Part shown: in pieces, positions 10,805-22,043 of the stretch
How the letters are laid out: the number at the start of each line of letters is the position of its first letter
Numbering within the stretch: the stretch's first letter is position 1
Source: Asterella californica
Taxonomy: Eukaryota > Streptophyta > Marchantiopsida > Marchantiales > Aytoniaceae
DNA: 64,000 nt
NCBI GenBank assembly: GCA_036924285.1
Contig: JAYKYS010000001.1
Location: forward strand, 41,229,501 to 41,293,500
Direction: 5' to 3'
Program-made: the position numbers and the translations under genes
The notes under the pieces: generated by a model
What the model saw: only the letters and a program-made list of their open reading frames with translations
Told to the model about the DNA's origin: nothing
The model's database searches: none

Positions 10805-12065
10805 TCACAAATACATTCATGTATTTGCATTTAGTTACAAGGAATCTGAGGGAGATCACACTTGAGTAACACCGTATTGAGTTGGAGAAGGAGGTCAAAC
10901 CGATGCGACATAAGCAACGAAGAGTGAGTCCTCCAATTGTTGATCTGATGAAAGAAGAGATCGAGAAGATGCACACTGTTGGGTTTATTTATGAGATGGA
11001 GTATTTTGAATGAGTATCATCCACTGTGATCGTAAAAAAGAAAAATGACAAATTGAGGGTGTGTGTTGACTACAAAAAGCTCAATGTTGTCGCAAAGAAA
11101 GATTATTATCCTCTATCTTTCATCGACGAGATCTTGAAAGAAGTGGCTGAAAATAAATGATACAACTTTGGAGTTTATAACGAATATAACCATATCAAAA
11201 TTGCACCAGAAAATCAATACTTGATACTTTCACTACTTCATGAAGTATGTTTGTGTTTCGATCATGCCATTTGATCTATGAAATGCTCTTGCGACGTTTC
11301 AAATGTTTATGAACAAAGTGTTTGAATAGATGACTTTTGTGTCTACGGAGTAAGGAGAAGCATTTTGAGCACCTTGTGAATGTCTTAGAATGTTTAGATG
11401 TAGCAAATGCATCCTTCAATCCGAAGAAATGTATTTTTGAGTGTGAGGAAGGATTACTCTTGGGTCATATCATTTCCAAGGACGGCATTACAATAGATCC
11501 ATAGAAGGTGCAAAAGATCTTAGAGCTTCCTTTTCCTAGTACTCTCACTAAATTATGTCAGTTTTTAGATATGGTGAGGTATTATCGAAAGTTTATATTC
11601 TCGTTCTCACAAAAATATATGCTTTGATTGTATATCCGAAGAAAGGAGTAGATTACGTGTTGATTTTAAGAGATGAAGAAGCTCTAGTCGCATTTCAGGA
11701 ACTGAAGAAAGCTCTTACTTCAGTTCCGATCTTGGTTAAATCCGATTGGAAAAAACAATTTATTTTATATACAGATGTTTCAAATATAACATTAGGATGT
11801 ATCTTAAGTCAGTATGATGTTGAAGATAGAGATCATCCTATTGCGTATGCTAGTCGGAAAATGGTCAAGACAGAGAGAAATTATTTAGTGATAAAAAGAG
11901 AAGGATTAGCAGTGATCTATGCTCTGAGAAAATTTCGACATTATCTCATAGGAGGTAAGTTCACTATCGTTATCAATCATAAGGCATTGAAGTACATCTT
12001 CAATAAACCTATGAACGAAAGACGATTAGCAAGGTGGAAGCTCGTATTTGGAATAGTCGTCGAGT
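10795..12065 (+). pseudogene. Decayed family-B Ty3/gypsy pol (RT and RNase H)
   Basis: Translated pieces follow the family-B pol at 39350-40680: HVFAFSYK, a broken RT region with KKNDKLRVCVDYKKLN and KKDYYPL, then a continuous RNase H stretch from about 11640 (FILYTDVSNITLGCILSQ, HPIAYASRKMV, NHKALKYIFNKP). Many stops and frameshifts occur in the RT part, and the catalytic FIDD block near 11320 is deleted or garbled. It lies between LINE pieces in both orientations, so it was probably broken up by later insertions. Confidence 0.85.
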
Positions 12066-12119
12066 TTGGAATAGTTGAGAGGTCTAATCGAACATTGTGA
12101 AGGCTGTGGTTGCTTGTTT

Positions 12120-12312
12120 GAGGTGAAAATGGTGTCGCTGGAAAGCATTCGTCGAGACGCTTCCAACGAGACCAATCTGGCAGGCTCGGTTTTTCTCTCA
12201 ACACTCAAGCAGAAAGCTCAGAGGTAAACCTTGCAATGGTTAGTTTGATGAAGAGTGCAAACTTGCTCGGTTAAAGGCTTTAGACAAGGCATGTGACTTG
12301 GAAGCAACAACA
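12120..12312 (+). pseudogene. 178-bp repeat scrap joined to LINE ORF2 linker fragment
   Basis: GAGACGCTTCCAACGAGACCA-type repeat sequence (about 12120-12185) runs into FFSQHSSRKLRG and DEECKLARLKALDKACDLEA-like coding text. This corresponds to the region between endonuclease and RT in the LINE at 44815-44940. It breaks off at about 12312. Confidence 0.7.
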
Positions 12313-12317
12313 TATAT

Positions 12318-13655
12318 ACTTGCTAGTACCTTTTGACTTCTCCCAAGCAACCCGAAGACAGAAGATATGATCAATGGTGTTAAAGGTCGATCGAAAATCA
12401 GCTTGTGAACGAACTCCTATTCAGAACCTTGTGCCCAAGCGTTGAGTTTTACCAACAAGCTACCATAGAGCTTGGCAAAAATATTACCAACCATGATGGT
12501 TCTATAGTTGGTAACATCATCCTTCTTGTCTGACTTGTAAATAGGCACAACCTTACGTATGAACCAGCTCTCAAGGAAGCCATGGACAACATCATCGTTC
12601 AAAAGCTTGGCAAGTATAGGAATGAGAGAATCACCTCCTCACTGTAGTAGCTCAAAGTCCCAAAATCCTCAGATTTACTCCTTGTTAACTTGTAAGTTGA
12701 GACCGCACCTCGTCCACTGAGAAAGTATGTAGTAATCCTTCACCTTGTGGCATGCATGGTGCATGTGGAAAGAAAGAGAGTTGACTTATGATCTCAAAAC
12801 TGTAGGATCAAGGTTTGGTGGAGATGAATGTGTGCTTAAATGCCTCCAAAAAGCTTTGGGATTCTTCTGAAGATCAGAAGCAAGCTCCAAGCTTTTCTTC
12901 CTCTTCTTGCACTTGACCAGCTTCTTGTACAAGGTTGTAGCTTCCAACTCACAACCTTTTTCTAAAGCCTTTATCCTAGCAAGCTTACACTCTTCATCAA
13001 ACCAACCATTGCAAGGTTTACCTCTAAACTTTCTGCTCGAGTGTCTAGAGAAGAATTGGATAGCAACCTTCTTCAAGATATCAGTCAATTCTGTATCACG
13101 ATGGTCAAGATCATTGCTCCACTTTGTAGTAGATATCAAGTCTTCAAGAGGAGCAAGATACAAATGTCTTTGGTGGTGGTCAAGGAGGAGCTTTGAGATA
13201 TTGGTGCTATCACGAAATCCTTTTGGTTTGTAAGATAAAGAAAAGCTAGACAAGGGTAGTGAGAACAACAAAAGAGTATGATGTGATTCAAGTTGGAGAT
13301 CCAATACTTCAAACGTGGAAATAGAAGAACTATCAGTAGCTGAGGCAAGGAGATAGTCTATTGTGCTTGTTCCAGACGTAGAGACGTATATGTTCTGCTT
13401 AGAATGGGAAAAACGAGATGTACCGTTCTAAACTTTCAAACTGCAGACTGTTCCAAAGGTTAGAAAATGTTCTTTTCATGTCATTTGTGGAAGTATCTAA
13501 GGAGATATGAGACCAGATAGGATCATCGTCTTCTTCTAGAATAGAGGAGTGATGAGGAGGATGAAATTGTGTGAAATGACAAGTATGAATTTTGGCATTG
13601 AAGTCTACTACTATAAAGACCTTACTTTTTTCTTGATATTTCAGAACATCATTTG
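12318..13655 (-). pseudogene. Older LINE fragment, antisense: endonuclease end to RT start
   Basis: The minus strand reads ORF2 from the GDFNA region (about 13590-13620) through LLLFSLPLSS and NGWFDEECKLARIKALEKG to VPIYKSDKKDDVTNYRTI, where RT begins (about 12500). It then passes a deletion and ends near 12318. Divergence from the 43822 copy is clearly larger than between array units, and there are several frameshifts. Confidence 0.8.
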
Positions 13656-13775
13656 GAGATGAAGATGAAATCTTATGCAGAAGCTACGAAGGCGGCTCAA
13701 GTCTCTTATTTTCAAGAGCAAGAGAATGAGAAGCATAACCAACTCTCTAGGGTGAAGAACGTTATCGTGTTGTGG
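13656..13775 (+). pseudogene. LINE ORF1 fragment
   Basis: EMKMKSYAEATKAAQVS, FQEQENEKHNQLSRVKN corresponds to 47430-47545 of the array. Here the reading frame is intact where the array has an extra A (GATGAAAATC against GATGAAATC). It abuts the antisense LINE piece at 13655. Confidence 0.75.
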
Positions 13776-13839
13776 ACCGGCTCCATACTTATCATTATCG
13801 CTCCAAAGATACTCATGAGACTGAAAATGAGACTCTTTG

Positions 13840-14112
13840 CACAAACTTCGGATCATCACTTTCATTACATCGATGGGTAGAGCTCTTTGTCAGCTTTCCT
13901 TAGGCACTTTGTCTACTTCATTTGGACGTCTAGTGGAAAAGTTACGAGACTCGAAAGATGGGAAAAACAAGCTAAGCTCAAGCTTACGGACTTTTGGCAC
14001 AACTTCGGATCTTCATTTTCATTACATCGATGGATAGAGCTTGTTGTCAACTTTCCATGGGCACTTCGTCTATTTCATTTGGACGCCTCATGAAGAAATT
14101 ACGAGACTCAGA
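13840..14112 (+). repeat. ~158-bp imperfect tandem duplication
   Basis: CACAAACTTCGGATC at 13840 and CACAACTTCGGATC at 13998 begin two copies. Both continue with CTTTCATTACATCGATGG, TTTCATTTGGACG and TTACGAGACTC. No protein family is recognised. Confidence 0.7.
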
Positions 14113-15303
14113 AAAGAGAAAATCAAGCTAGGCCCTAATTTACTCTTGCTGATTGGGTATTTGCGGCTCCAGGCGCTATACTAAGGACGCAAGGGGAGAA
14201 AACTTGTACGTATTGTGATTGACGTAAGGGAGCTGCTTAAAGGGCTAGCTTGTTCTTGCGATCTGTCGGTGGACGATTTGGAGAATTGAGAAGTCCAATG
14301 CATGCACGCAAGATGTCATTAGGTTCAGATCTGTGCAGGCTACGCGTTGGTTAAGACGGTTCATGAAAAGACGGATGGGGGGTGTGTACTTGGGGAAATT
14401 GAGACGTAAGAAAGAAATTTTGGTGAGCTTCAGTGACATGTGAAGGGGAGTTGGATCGTTCGGGCCGTTCCGGAGTCCAAACTTGTTGTCCTTGCATCCA
14501 TCAGGATCAGAACACTGAGTTCTTCAGGAAATTGAAGACGATACGATGTTTCATCAGATGGTTTGAGAGTTCAGAGTAAAATTGGCTCGCAGGGAAGCGC
14601 TTATGTTAGCTTTTTGTTCGTCTACGACCTGAAGTTGGGTTGTTCTTCACGATCGGTGAGCCAAGCTCTTCGTTCTTGGTGCCTATGCGATCAGGGAGTC
14701 TTCATCTACATATAGGAGAAGACCGTATGTGGATTGGGTTGTTGGTTTGGATATCGTGATCGAGTTTGAGTCGCAAGGAGTCGATTTATGTCAATTTTTT
14801 GCATCTTGCGATCTTGCGTGGTTTTGCGAGAGGAATTGTGAAGCCTTGATTTTTCGTTTTTGTTAATTAATTGATTAGTTGTAAAGTAAATCAGAAAAAT
14901 AGATGGTAAAAGATAAAAGATATGAGTAGAATAGTGTTAATTAGAAGTTTAGTGAAGAATCTCTGTTCGGGAGGAATCTATCGAATCTATGGAGAGACTT
15001 GGGAGATGACTTCCTCATAGTTGAATTCCTCGGACGAAGAGCTTTCTAAAGATATGTTGTGTGAGATAAATGGACGCTGGACGACGAAGTTATAGCATGT
15101 TGAAGATGTGACAAAGATCGAGAAGAACGACTTCGCCGTACTGCGAGCGCCGAAGAACCTCAGTCAAAGTTGAACAAACCCTAACTTCGGCACGTGTGGA
15201 GGAGCCATCGCGAGATATAAGTAGAAACATTCAAGTCATTTGTCTTATTTATCACGTCAGTTTGGGCACCTCGGCTAGGTTGGCCGAGTCCGTAGTGACG
15301 AAT
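14113..15303. other. Unassigned DNA between repeat families
   Basis: No gene, RNA or known repeat recognised. Near its end, 15259-15297 reads CACGTCAGTTTGGGCACCTC followed by GGCTAGGTTGGCCGAGT. This resembles 37311-37349 and can fold into a small hairpin (CTCGGC pairing with GCCGAG). Confidence 0.35.
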
Positions 15304-17752
15304 TGTAGTGACGCAGGATTACTCCTTTTGCCCATTTAGTATACAAAATATCGTTCCCACAGAGGATTTGCAAAAGTAACGCTGCTCTAAGTTCTAAGAT
15401 CTGTTCAAACACACAAACACACGGGTTTTGTCTAGGAATCCCGTCTTCTCACAAAACCACGCGTCTTCCAGACACTCCAAAAGGTGCTCTTGAACTAAAC
15501 AAACAACTACTAACTAAAATATCACACAACTATTCACAGAGAAGCTCGGGAAGACGATCTTCATGCTTCCATGTCACTTCTTCCGGTCTTCTCGATACCG
15601 TCTTCCCGAAGCGATTCTCGTCCTCTGGGGGTTCATCTCGTCTTCTCACACCTCCAGAAGAATGTCCTGCTTCGCAGAAGTCGACTAGCAACGGTCGTTA
15701 CACCTTATTCTCACACTCACATTCCAACAGGTTAGATCAATCATAGGGTGTATGCCCCCTGTAGCTTTCCCAGGCTTCTGCCTACGGAAATAGTCTTCCT
15801 GCAGCACTACAACGACATTCACCTTCACGGAAGCTCAATAGAAGTCTCAGAAGCTCACTAGAAGAATGTAAGAAGATGGGAAGATGAGAGAAGATGGGGA
15901 AGATGAGAAAATCCAAACAAGAGAAAATAAGATGAAAAGAGGAAATTAAGATTCCGACAGGCTTCTAGTCCGGATCCTGACTAACAAGCCATCCTTGCTT
16001 GTAATAGTTTGGGGAGGAAGACAACAAACGTGAGTACTGTTGCACCGTCTTCTACTCGAGGATGTCGTCTTCTGCTGTGGGAAGAAGGCTTCTTTCTTCT
16101 TCACTTCGCTGCTCTGACTACTCTGTCTTCTGGGATCCCTTACCCATAAGACCGTTCGTACGTAGATCCCAAGTGCTCTACTGAACGAGCCAAGCTACAC
16201 TTCCATAACTGCTGACAGTCACCGCCACTCAAGAAGAACACTTCCCATGCACAATTGGGAGTGAATTCAAGGAACCCACCATGCAGAAGACACGGATTAA
16301 GCTTCTGCACTCAAATCAACAATCTATTCCTCGAGAAGAAGTCACATTGGCATTGGGAAGCTCACTCCCTCTACTCCTCGACACACCAGTCTAGTCAACA
16401 AGACTGCACGAGGATGCCGTTCCTTGCTCCTAAACTGTCTACTACCTCTATCTACATCTTTGAACCACTGCTGGTACGAGCATGCAGACCCCTCCTGTGT
16501 ATTCCAAAACTATTCATATGTTTCCAACGACGGGTGTAGTGTGCCAAGAACTATCTGTCATGTGTCTCTAATGTGTCTAGTCTGCCTCCACCATAGAATC
16601 GATATCGGTGTGCAGCAGCTAGCTCCATTCCTACGCTGCAATCCTACTTATGTCGCTGCCGTGAGAATCAGAGGAGGCGATCACCAGGGAGAGAGGGGCG
16701 CTGACAAGAGGTTGCCACCTCACATGCAAGCGGTTCTCCTTCCTAATTAGCCATCCACTTTGTTGTCTACGCTTCCTATGCTGCCACATGGTGTCCTAAC
16801 TAATTTTACACTGAAAACTGCCACCCTTAAGATAGCATGTTTGTTCCTACTAAATCTGGAATTGTCACCCTTCGGTTACTAGCTACTCTGATTGCTCCGT
16901 GACAATCTTTACCTGATCTGCTCCTATCGGAGCTACTAGCTCGGCTTCTGATGGGCTGAGAAGCCCTGCGCTTACCTCGGGTGTCACTGAGGTAGCTTCC
17001 CTCTCATCGCTCTTCGCTGGCCCTGCTGTCGCTGCGGCTGCGTCTTCCTCGACTTCGGCTTCTGCTTCAGAAGACGGAAGCGTCTTCTGAGAAGCAGAGT
17101 CGAGTGGTGCGTCTTCGGTCTTCTGAGGCACGGGTGCGGTACTAGGGACCATGGCGACCTCATAGAGGTCTGGGGAAGTCGCTTCCTCCAGGCGGAATAC
17201 ATGGGAAGACGGCTCGTCTTCCTATCTTCCAGAAGACATCTTGTCTTCCGAGGCGTCTTCCGGAGTCTTCTCGACTTCCAGTGCTGTCACTACCAAGTGC
17301 ACAGCGAGGTCGAACTCCTCCTTCTCCATTCCGGATCCAATAGATGGTGCTGGAGCTTGAGAAGATGCAGTTGCAGGTATCGGAAGCGAGGGAAGACCAT
17401 AAAGTGTCTTCACTCCCTCTATCTGCCGATCCAAGTACCTGAACATGCTCTCCTTGCATTCCACCAACATTGTCTTGGACTCGTTGTCCCATCCTCTAGC
17501 TAAGGTAAGTAACTTCCTACCCGCGGTGAAGTTAAACTTCTTCTGAAGCTCTTCCACCGACTGTGCTAGCATCTCCTGTGCACGAGCCTCCGCTGCTTCC
17601 CGCTGCGTCTTCTCAACTGCAACTCGCGCTTCTGCGGCTTCTCGCTGCGTCTTCCATGTGGTCTTCTCCTCGGCGAGGGCGGTGATCTCCTCCTGCACTC
17701 GGAGGACCTCCTGATCGCGCTGCTGTACACGCGCTTGCATCTCCTGGTTGCT
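15304..17752 (-). mobile_element. Family-A LTR 3' fragment, antisense
   Basis: Reading the minus strand, this parallels the LTR stretch of about 21175-23669. It ends, like both complete LTRs, in CGTCACTACA (here TGTAGTGACG at 15304 on the plus strand). Beyond that point the sequence no longer matches the element, which fixes the LTR terminus. The other end is cut at 17752, exactly where the sense LTR begins, so the two copies stand head to head. Confidence 0.85.
16883..17752 (-). pseudogene. LTR reading frame, C-terminal part, antisense copy
   Basis: About 290 codons stay in one frame, with no indel relative to the copy at 19725-22043 and a single in-frame TAG near 17219-17221 (the sense copy has CAG). 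The text includes the coiled coil (NQEMQARVQQRDQEV, EKTQREAAEARAQEM), the block GRKLLTLARGWDNES, KESMFRYLDRQIEGVKTLYG and the acidic tail ending in EQSE. Frame preservation in a copy this diverged argues that the frame was translated. Confidence 0.75.
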
Positions 17753-17879
17753 TGTGGTGCCCACAAATTACAGGATGCACGAATTTTTGAAATTTTTAAG
17801 AATAATAACTTGTTTGTATAACTGAAGAAGCGTTGTTACTTAAGGTTACGTCTTCCTAAACAGGAAGATGATCTTAAGA

Positions 17880-18005
17880 GTTGTTTGTAATAAGAAGTTG
17901 ACTTCTTCGGAAGACGACCGTCTTCGGAAGAGCGTCTTCTCAGTTGCGTCTTCGGAAGACGAGAAGACGGCGGAAGATGAGAAGACGACGGAAGACAGCG
18001 ACCGC
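17880..18005. repeat. GAAGAC/GTCTTC cluster in LTR
   Basis: About eight copies of GAAGAC or its complement GTCTTC lie within some 120 bp, several arranged as GTCTTCGGAAGAC-like inverted pairs able to form hairpins. Chance expectation for both strands in that length is well below one. The 3' LTR has the same cluster at 30485-30570. Confidence 0.85.
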
Positions 18006-19724
18006 GAAGGACCAACCACGAGTTTTCGGATAAGACAGTAGGTGTACCTACTAGGGCGCACCGAATAGGTAGGTAGGTCAGGAAGACACCCAAGGTCGAG
18101 AACCCCTAATCTGCGGGGAAGATGCGTGAGGAAGCACATTAGGCGCATTCAACTTCCTGCAGCACAGCGCGCTTGAAGAAGATCGATTGAGAGAGTGAGC
18201 TTCGCGAGTTAGCATTGAGAGAGGAATCGAGTGAGACATCGAGGTAAGAGAGAACAAGTTGGCAGCTAGGCGAAGGGTGAGATCGAATTACGGGAGCACA
18301 AACAGCAGAGAGAGCGAAGGCGTTTCTGTGGAGCTTCCGAGAAGTTGATAGTGGAGAGTGGCAAGTAGAAGCGAAGGTGGAATCAAGGTGTGGACCGAAA
18401 TTGACAGCAGGCGCAGTCGAGAGGAGTCGCATTGGAAGTTAGTACAAGAGCCAGAAGCGCGCGGAGGTCGAAGGCAACTCGGGGAGCCGAAGAAGACTGT
18501 AGAGGTTCTTTCCCCTGTTCTTTCCTCCTCCTACTTCTTCTCGCCATTGTCTGGTACTTCCCGCACTTCCTTGATTGTGTGCAGGCAGCCTGATCGATCA
18601 CCCCCACCCCCCATTCTTTCTATTTGAGACATTGGGCGCGGAAGCGCTGCCCAATTTCTGTCAAGACATCTCCTTGCTTCTTCCCGAGCTCAATTCGAGC
18701 TTCCCTACCCCTAGTCTTCAAATTGGAGGACCCAACTATCAATTTCCATACCCTACTACCTCTCTACCCCCGAAACTTGGAACAGAAGACGATTCTTAAA
18801 CTTGGCTGTCTTCGGAAGACCGTCTTCGGAAGTCAACTGAACACCATTCGTATCAAGAGTGGATTTGCTTTGCTTTTGTGTTTAGAGAGACTTGGTACGA
18901 ATCCTGAGTGGTGTGGTGAGTTGTTTTGTTATTTCGAGAAGTTGGAAGTCAAGAACTAGGCCTGTGCCTCCCGGTCTTCCAAGCTTCTCAACTCCCCATC
19001 TTCCTAGAGAGACTAGAAGACTAGAAGGCTGGCAAAATGAGCGAGAAGACGTGATGGTCCATTCGGGTCTCTTCTGTCCGATCCATAGCAGCCGTTCCTT
19101 CTTCTTCCCGAACTTAGAAGAGAGTTGTGAGAAGTCTTGCTGGCAGAATCTGGAGGGAATGGTTGAGGGTCATGTCTTCTCATCATGCAGCAAGCTTCTT
19201 CTGAGTGCGTATGAGAGGTGAGAAGTCAGAAGAACAGAGTGCAAATGTCTTGAGTCTGTTGTGAGGATAGATTGCGTGTAGGAAGACGAAGACATGTGAG
19301 ATCAGTGAAGGGAAGTCTGACTTCGGGAAGTCTTCCGAGAAAGACATTTAATCGGAAGCTGTCCCGAGTGTCTTCCAAGAGGTCACTGTCACCGCAGGAG
19401 CCCGCAACCATCTTCTGAACCTTTCTTATACTCTACTTCTCGCATATCTTGTATCTTCTGATAGGAAGTAGGATGTAATGCAAGGTGGGTTGTCTTCTTG
19501 GTAATCCATGCGAGGCCTTGCTTAGATAGGATTGTTTAGATATAGCTCGGAAGACGAGAGCTATCTAGGAAGTACTGTTAGAATCCCGGAAGACGGAGGA
19601 GCTGTCTTCTGGAAGACTAGTTTTGTCTTCTGAGAAGTAGAAGCTAGACTGTGGGCATTCGGGAAGGACTAAGCCTTCAGCTCATAGTAGGTGCTTGTGG
19701 TTTAGTGCAACAGATCTTCCAGGT

Positions 19725-22043
19725 ATGTCGATGCATCCGCGGGGCTTGGTGTTACCAGCGGCAGAATTGGCCGAGGTCACTCTTTTTCTCAAGGAGTTGG
19801 GTCTCGACTTCTTCCTGTGGGATTGGAACCTCGCAGATCAATGGCTTCTGGAGGAGGTGTGGGCAGCGTTACCACCGGGTAACCGTGTACCTGCGAAGGC
19901 AGGAGTAGCTCGGAGAAGACTGTCTTCCTGGACTGAAGACTGGTGGCGTAAGGCGTTTCACATGCCTGAGTCCGAGAACCGAGGCTATTGGTACGAGAAG
20001 AAGATCTTGCCTAGGATTGTGAGTTCGTGGCATGTGCCTGGGAGCACCACCTGCCTTTTCGTGGAAGACAGGCAGGGGAGGAACGGTTGGAAGATAGAAT
20101 CTTACCGGGAGCCGAAGAAGCGCCTCCTGGTGAAGTTATTTCTGCATCTCTTTCCCAAGGGGAAAGCGCAGAAGACTAGGTACTTAGGAGATCAGGACGT
20201 GGAGTTCCTGAAATCAGTGTGGGATGACGGAGTGCCCATCTACTAGGGCGCGTACATCCACAACTATGTACAGACGGAGCTAGCATACTTAGGTACCCCG
20301 GCGGGAGGACACCTGACGCCCTTCCTCTTCTACTTGTATGTAGCCATGGGGGATCTTAGGGAAGATCAGCTGGCAGTGTATGGGCCAACGGAGCGACAGG
20401 AGGTGAAGGAGGAAACCTCGGAAGACGATGACCGAGAGGCAGCAGCAACGCCCCCTCCCACTCTGATGCCACAGCTGAGGCCCGGCTCTCACCAAAAGAC
20501 GCTTCTGGTGAGGGAAGATGAGTCTAGTGGGTCGGAAGACGCCACGCCACTGAGGAAGATGGGTCCCAGAAGTGTACCGAGGACACCCATCTCCCTCATT
20601 CACTCAGGATCGGAGTCCGACTCGGAAGAAGACCTGCTGAGTACCCGATCAGAGCAGAAGACTGCTTCTGCAACGCCTGGGAGTCTTCCGAAGACTCCAG
20701 AAGACGAAAGATGGATGGGCGCTCCTGCTGCGATGCGAAGAAGCGCAAAGAAGAGAGCCGCTCCTGCCATGAGGAGTCTTCCACCCCGGAAGATGAGAAG
20801 AGTACCTTCTTCTCGTGCGCAGAAGATGAAGGCCGTAGTAGTGGAAGAGGCTTCCTTGCCTCTGGAAGACGAAGTAGACACCATGGAGCGAGTGGTGGAG
20901 ATGAACTTGTCTTCCGCAGGAAGACGACTGGAGGAGTTCAGTGCCTACTTCCAGAAGGAGATCCAGCCAGCTATGGAGTTGCTGGAGAAGAGAGCGAGGG
21001 CACAGGAGAAGCCCTTACAACTTGGATTCGGCCTGCGCACCTTGTTGCGACAGGAGGAAGACCAGAAGAAGACGGAGTCGCTGGAAGCTAGTCTCCACAC
21101 TACGGAGAAGCTTGCAGCCAGGTACAAGGCGGAAGCAGCCGCTTTTGCCAAGGAGTCGATGCAACTTCGGAAAAGCAACCAGGAGTTGCAGGCACGGGTA
21201 CAGCAGCGCAATCAGGAAGTCGCCCGAGTGCGGGAGAAGATCACCGCCCTCGCAGAAGAGCAGACCATATGGAAGACGCAGCGAGAAGCCACGGAAGCGC
21301 GAGCTGCAGCTGAGAAGACGCAGAGGGAAGCAGCAGAGACCCGTGCACAGAAGATGTTGGCACAGTCGGTGGAAGCGCTTCGAAAGAAGTTCAACTACAC
21401 CGTGGGTAGGAAGTTACTTACCTTAGCTAGAGGATGGGACAGCGAGTCTAAAGCGATGTTGGTGGAATGTCGGGAGAGCATGTTCAGGTACTTGGATAGA
21501 CAGATAGAAGGAGTGAAGACACTTTATGGTCTTCCCTCGCTTCCGACACCTGCAACTGCATCTTCCCACGCTCCAGCACCATCGACTGGATCCGGAATGG
21601 AGAAGGAGGAGTTCGATCTCGCTGTGCACTTGGTGGTGACAGCGTTGGAAGACGAGAAGACTCCAGAAGACGCCCCGGAAGACAAGATGTCTTCTGGAAG
21701 ACAGGAAGACGAGCCGTCTTCCCAGGTATTCCGCGTGGAGGAAGTGACTTCCCCGGATCCCCATGAGGTCCCCATGGTCCCTAGTCCCGCACCCGTGCTT
21801 CAGAAGACGGAAGACACACCGGTCGACTCCGCTTCCCAGAAGACGCTTCTGTCTTCCGAAGCAGAAGCCGAAGCTGAGGAAGACGCAGCAGCAGCGACAG
21901 CAGAACCAGCAAGAGACGATGAGGAGGAAGCCACCTCAGTGACACCCGAGGTAACTGCAGGGCTTTCTAGCTTATCAGAAGCCGCATTAGGAGCTCCGAT
22001 AGGAGCAGATCATGTAGAGATTGCCTCCGTGCAATCTGAGTAG
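19725..22043 (+). pseudogene. LTR-borne coiled-coil protein frame, one in-frame stop
   Basis: A 773-codon frame lies wholly inside the 5' LTR and is interrupted only by TAG at 20244-20246 (codon 174). The 3' LTR has TGG there, so the stop is a point mutation. I chose the ATG at 19725 (MSMHPRGLVLP); another lies two codons on. Residues 1 to about 205 form a Trp/Tyr-rich, probably helical domain (LGLDFFLWDWNL, ENRGYWYEKKILPRI, WKIESYREPKKRLL, HLTPFLFYLYVAMGDL). About 205-385 is low-complexity, acidic and basic. About 387-555 is coiled coil (LEKRARAQEK, EKTQREAAETRAQK), then GRKLLTLARGWDSES and an acidic Ala/Glu tail. There is no zinc finger or catalytic motif. I do not recognise the family; a gag-like or accessory ORF of the element is possible. 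Confidence 0.7.

Noticed and set aside
15274..15300. tRNA-Leu/Ser-like A box (TTGGCCGAGT)
   Set aside because: No B box follows at the right distance, and the words are explained by a small hairpin.
20600..21764. Long open frames on the minus strand and in the other plus frames of the LTR
   Set aside because: They shadow the LTR reading frame; repeated GAAGAC words leave several frames open by composition. Only the frame shared across three copies is kept.
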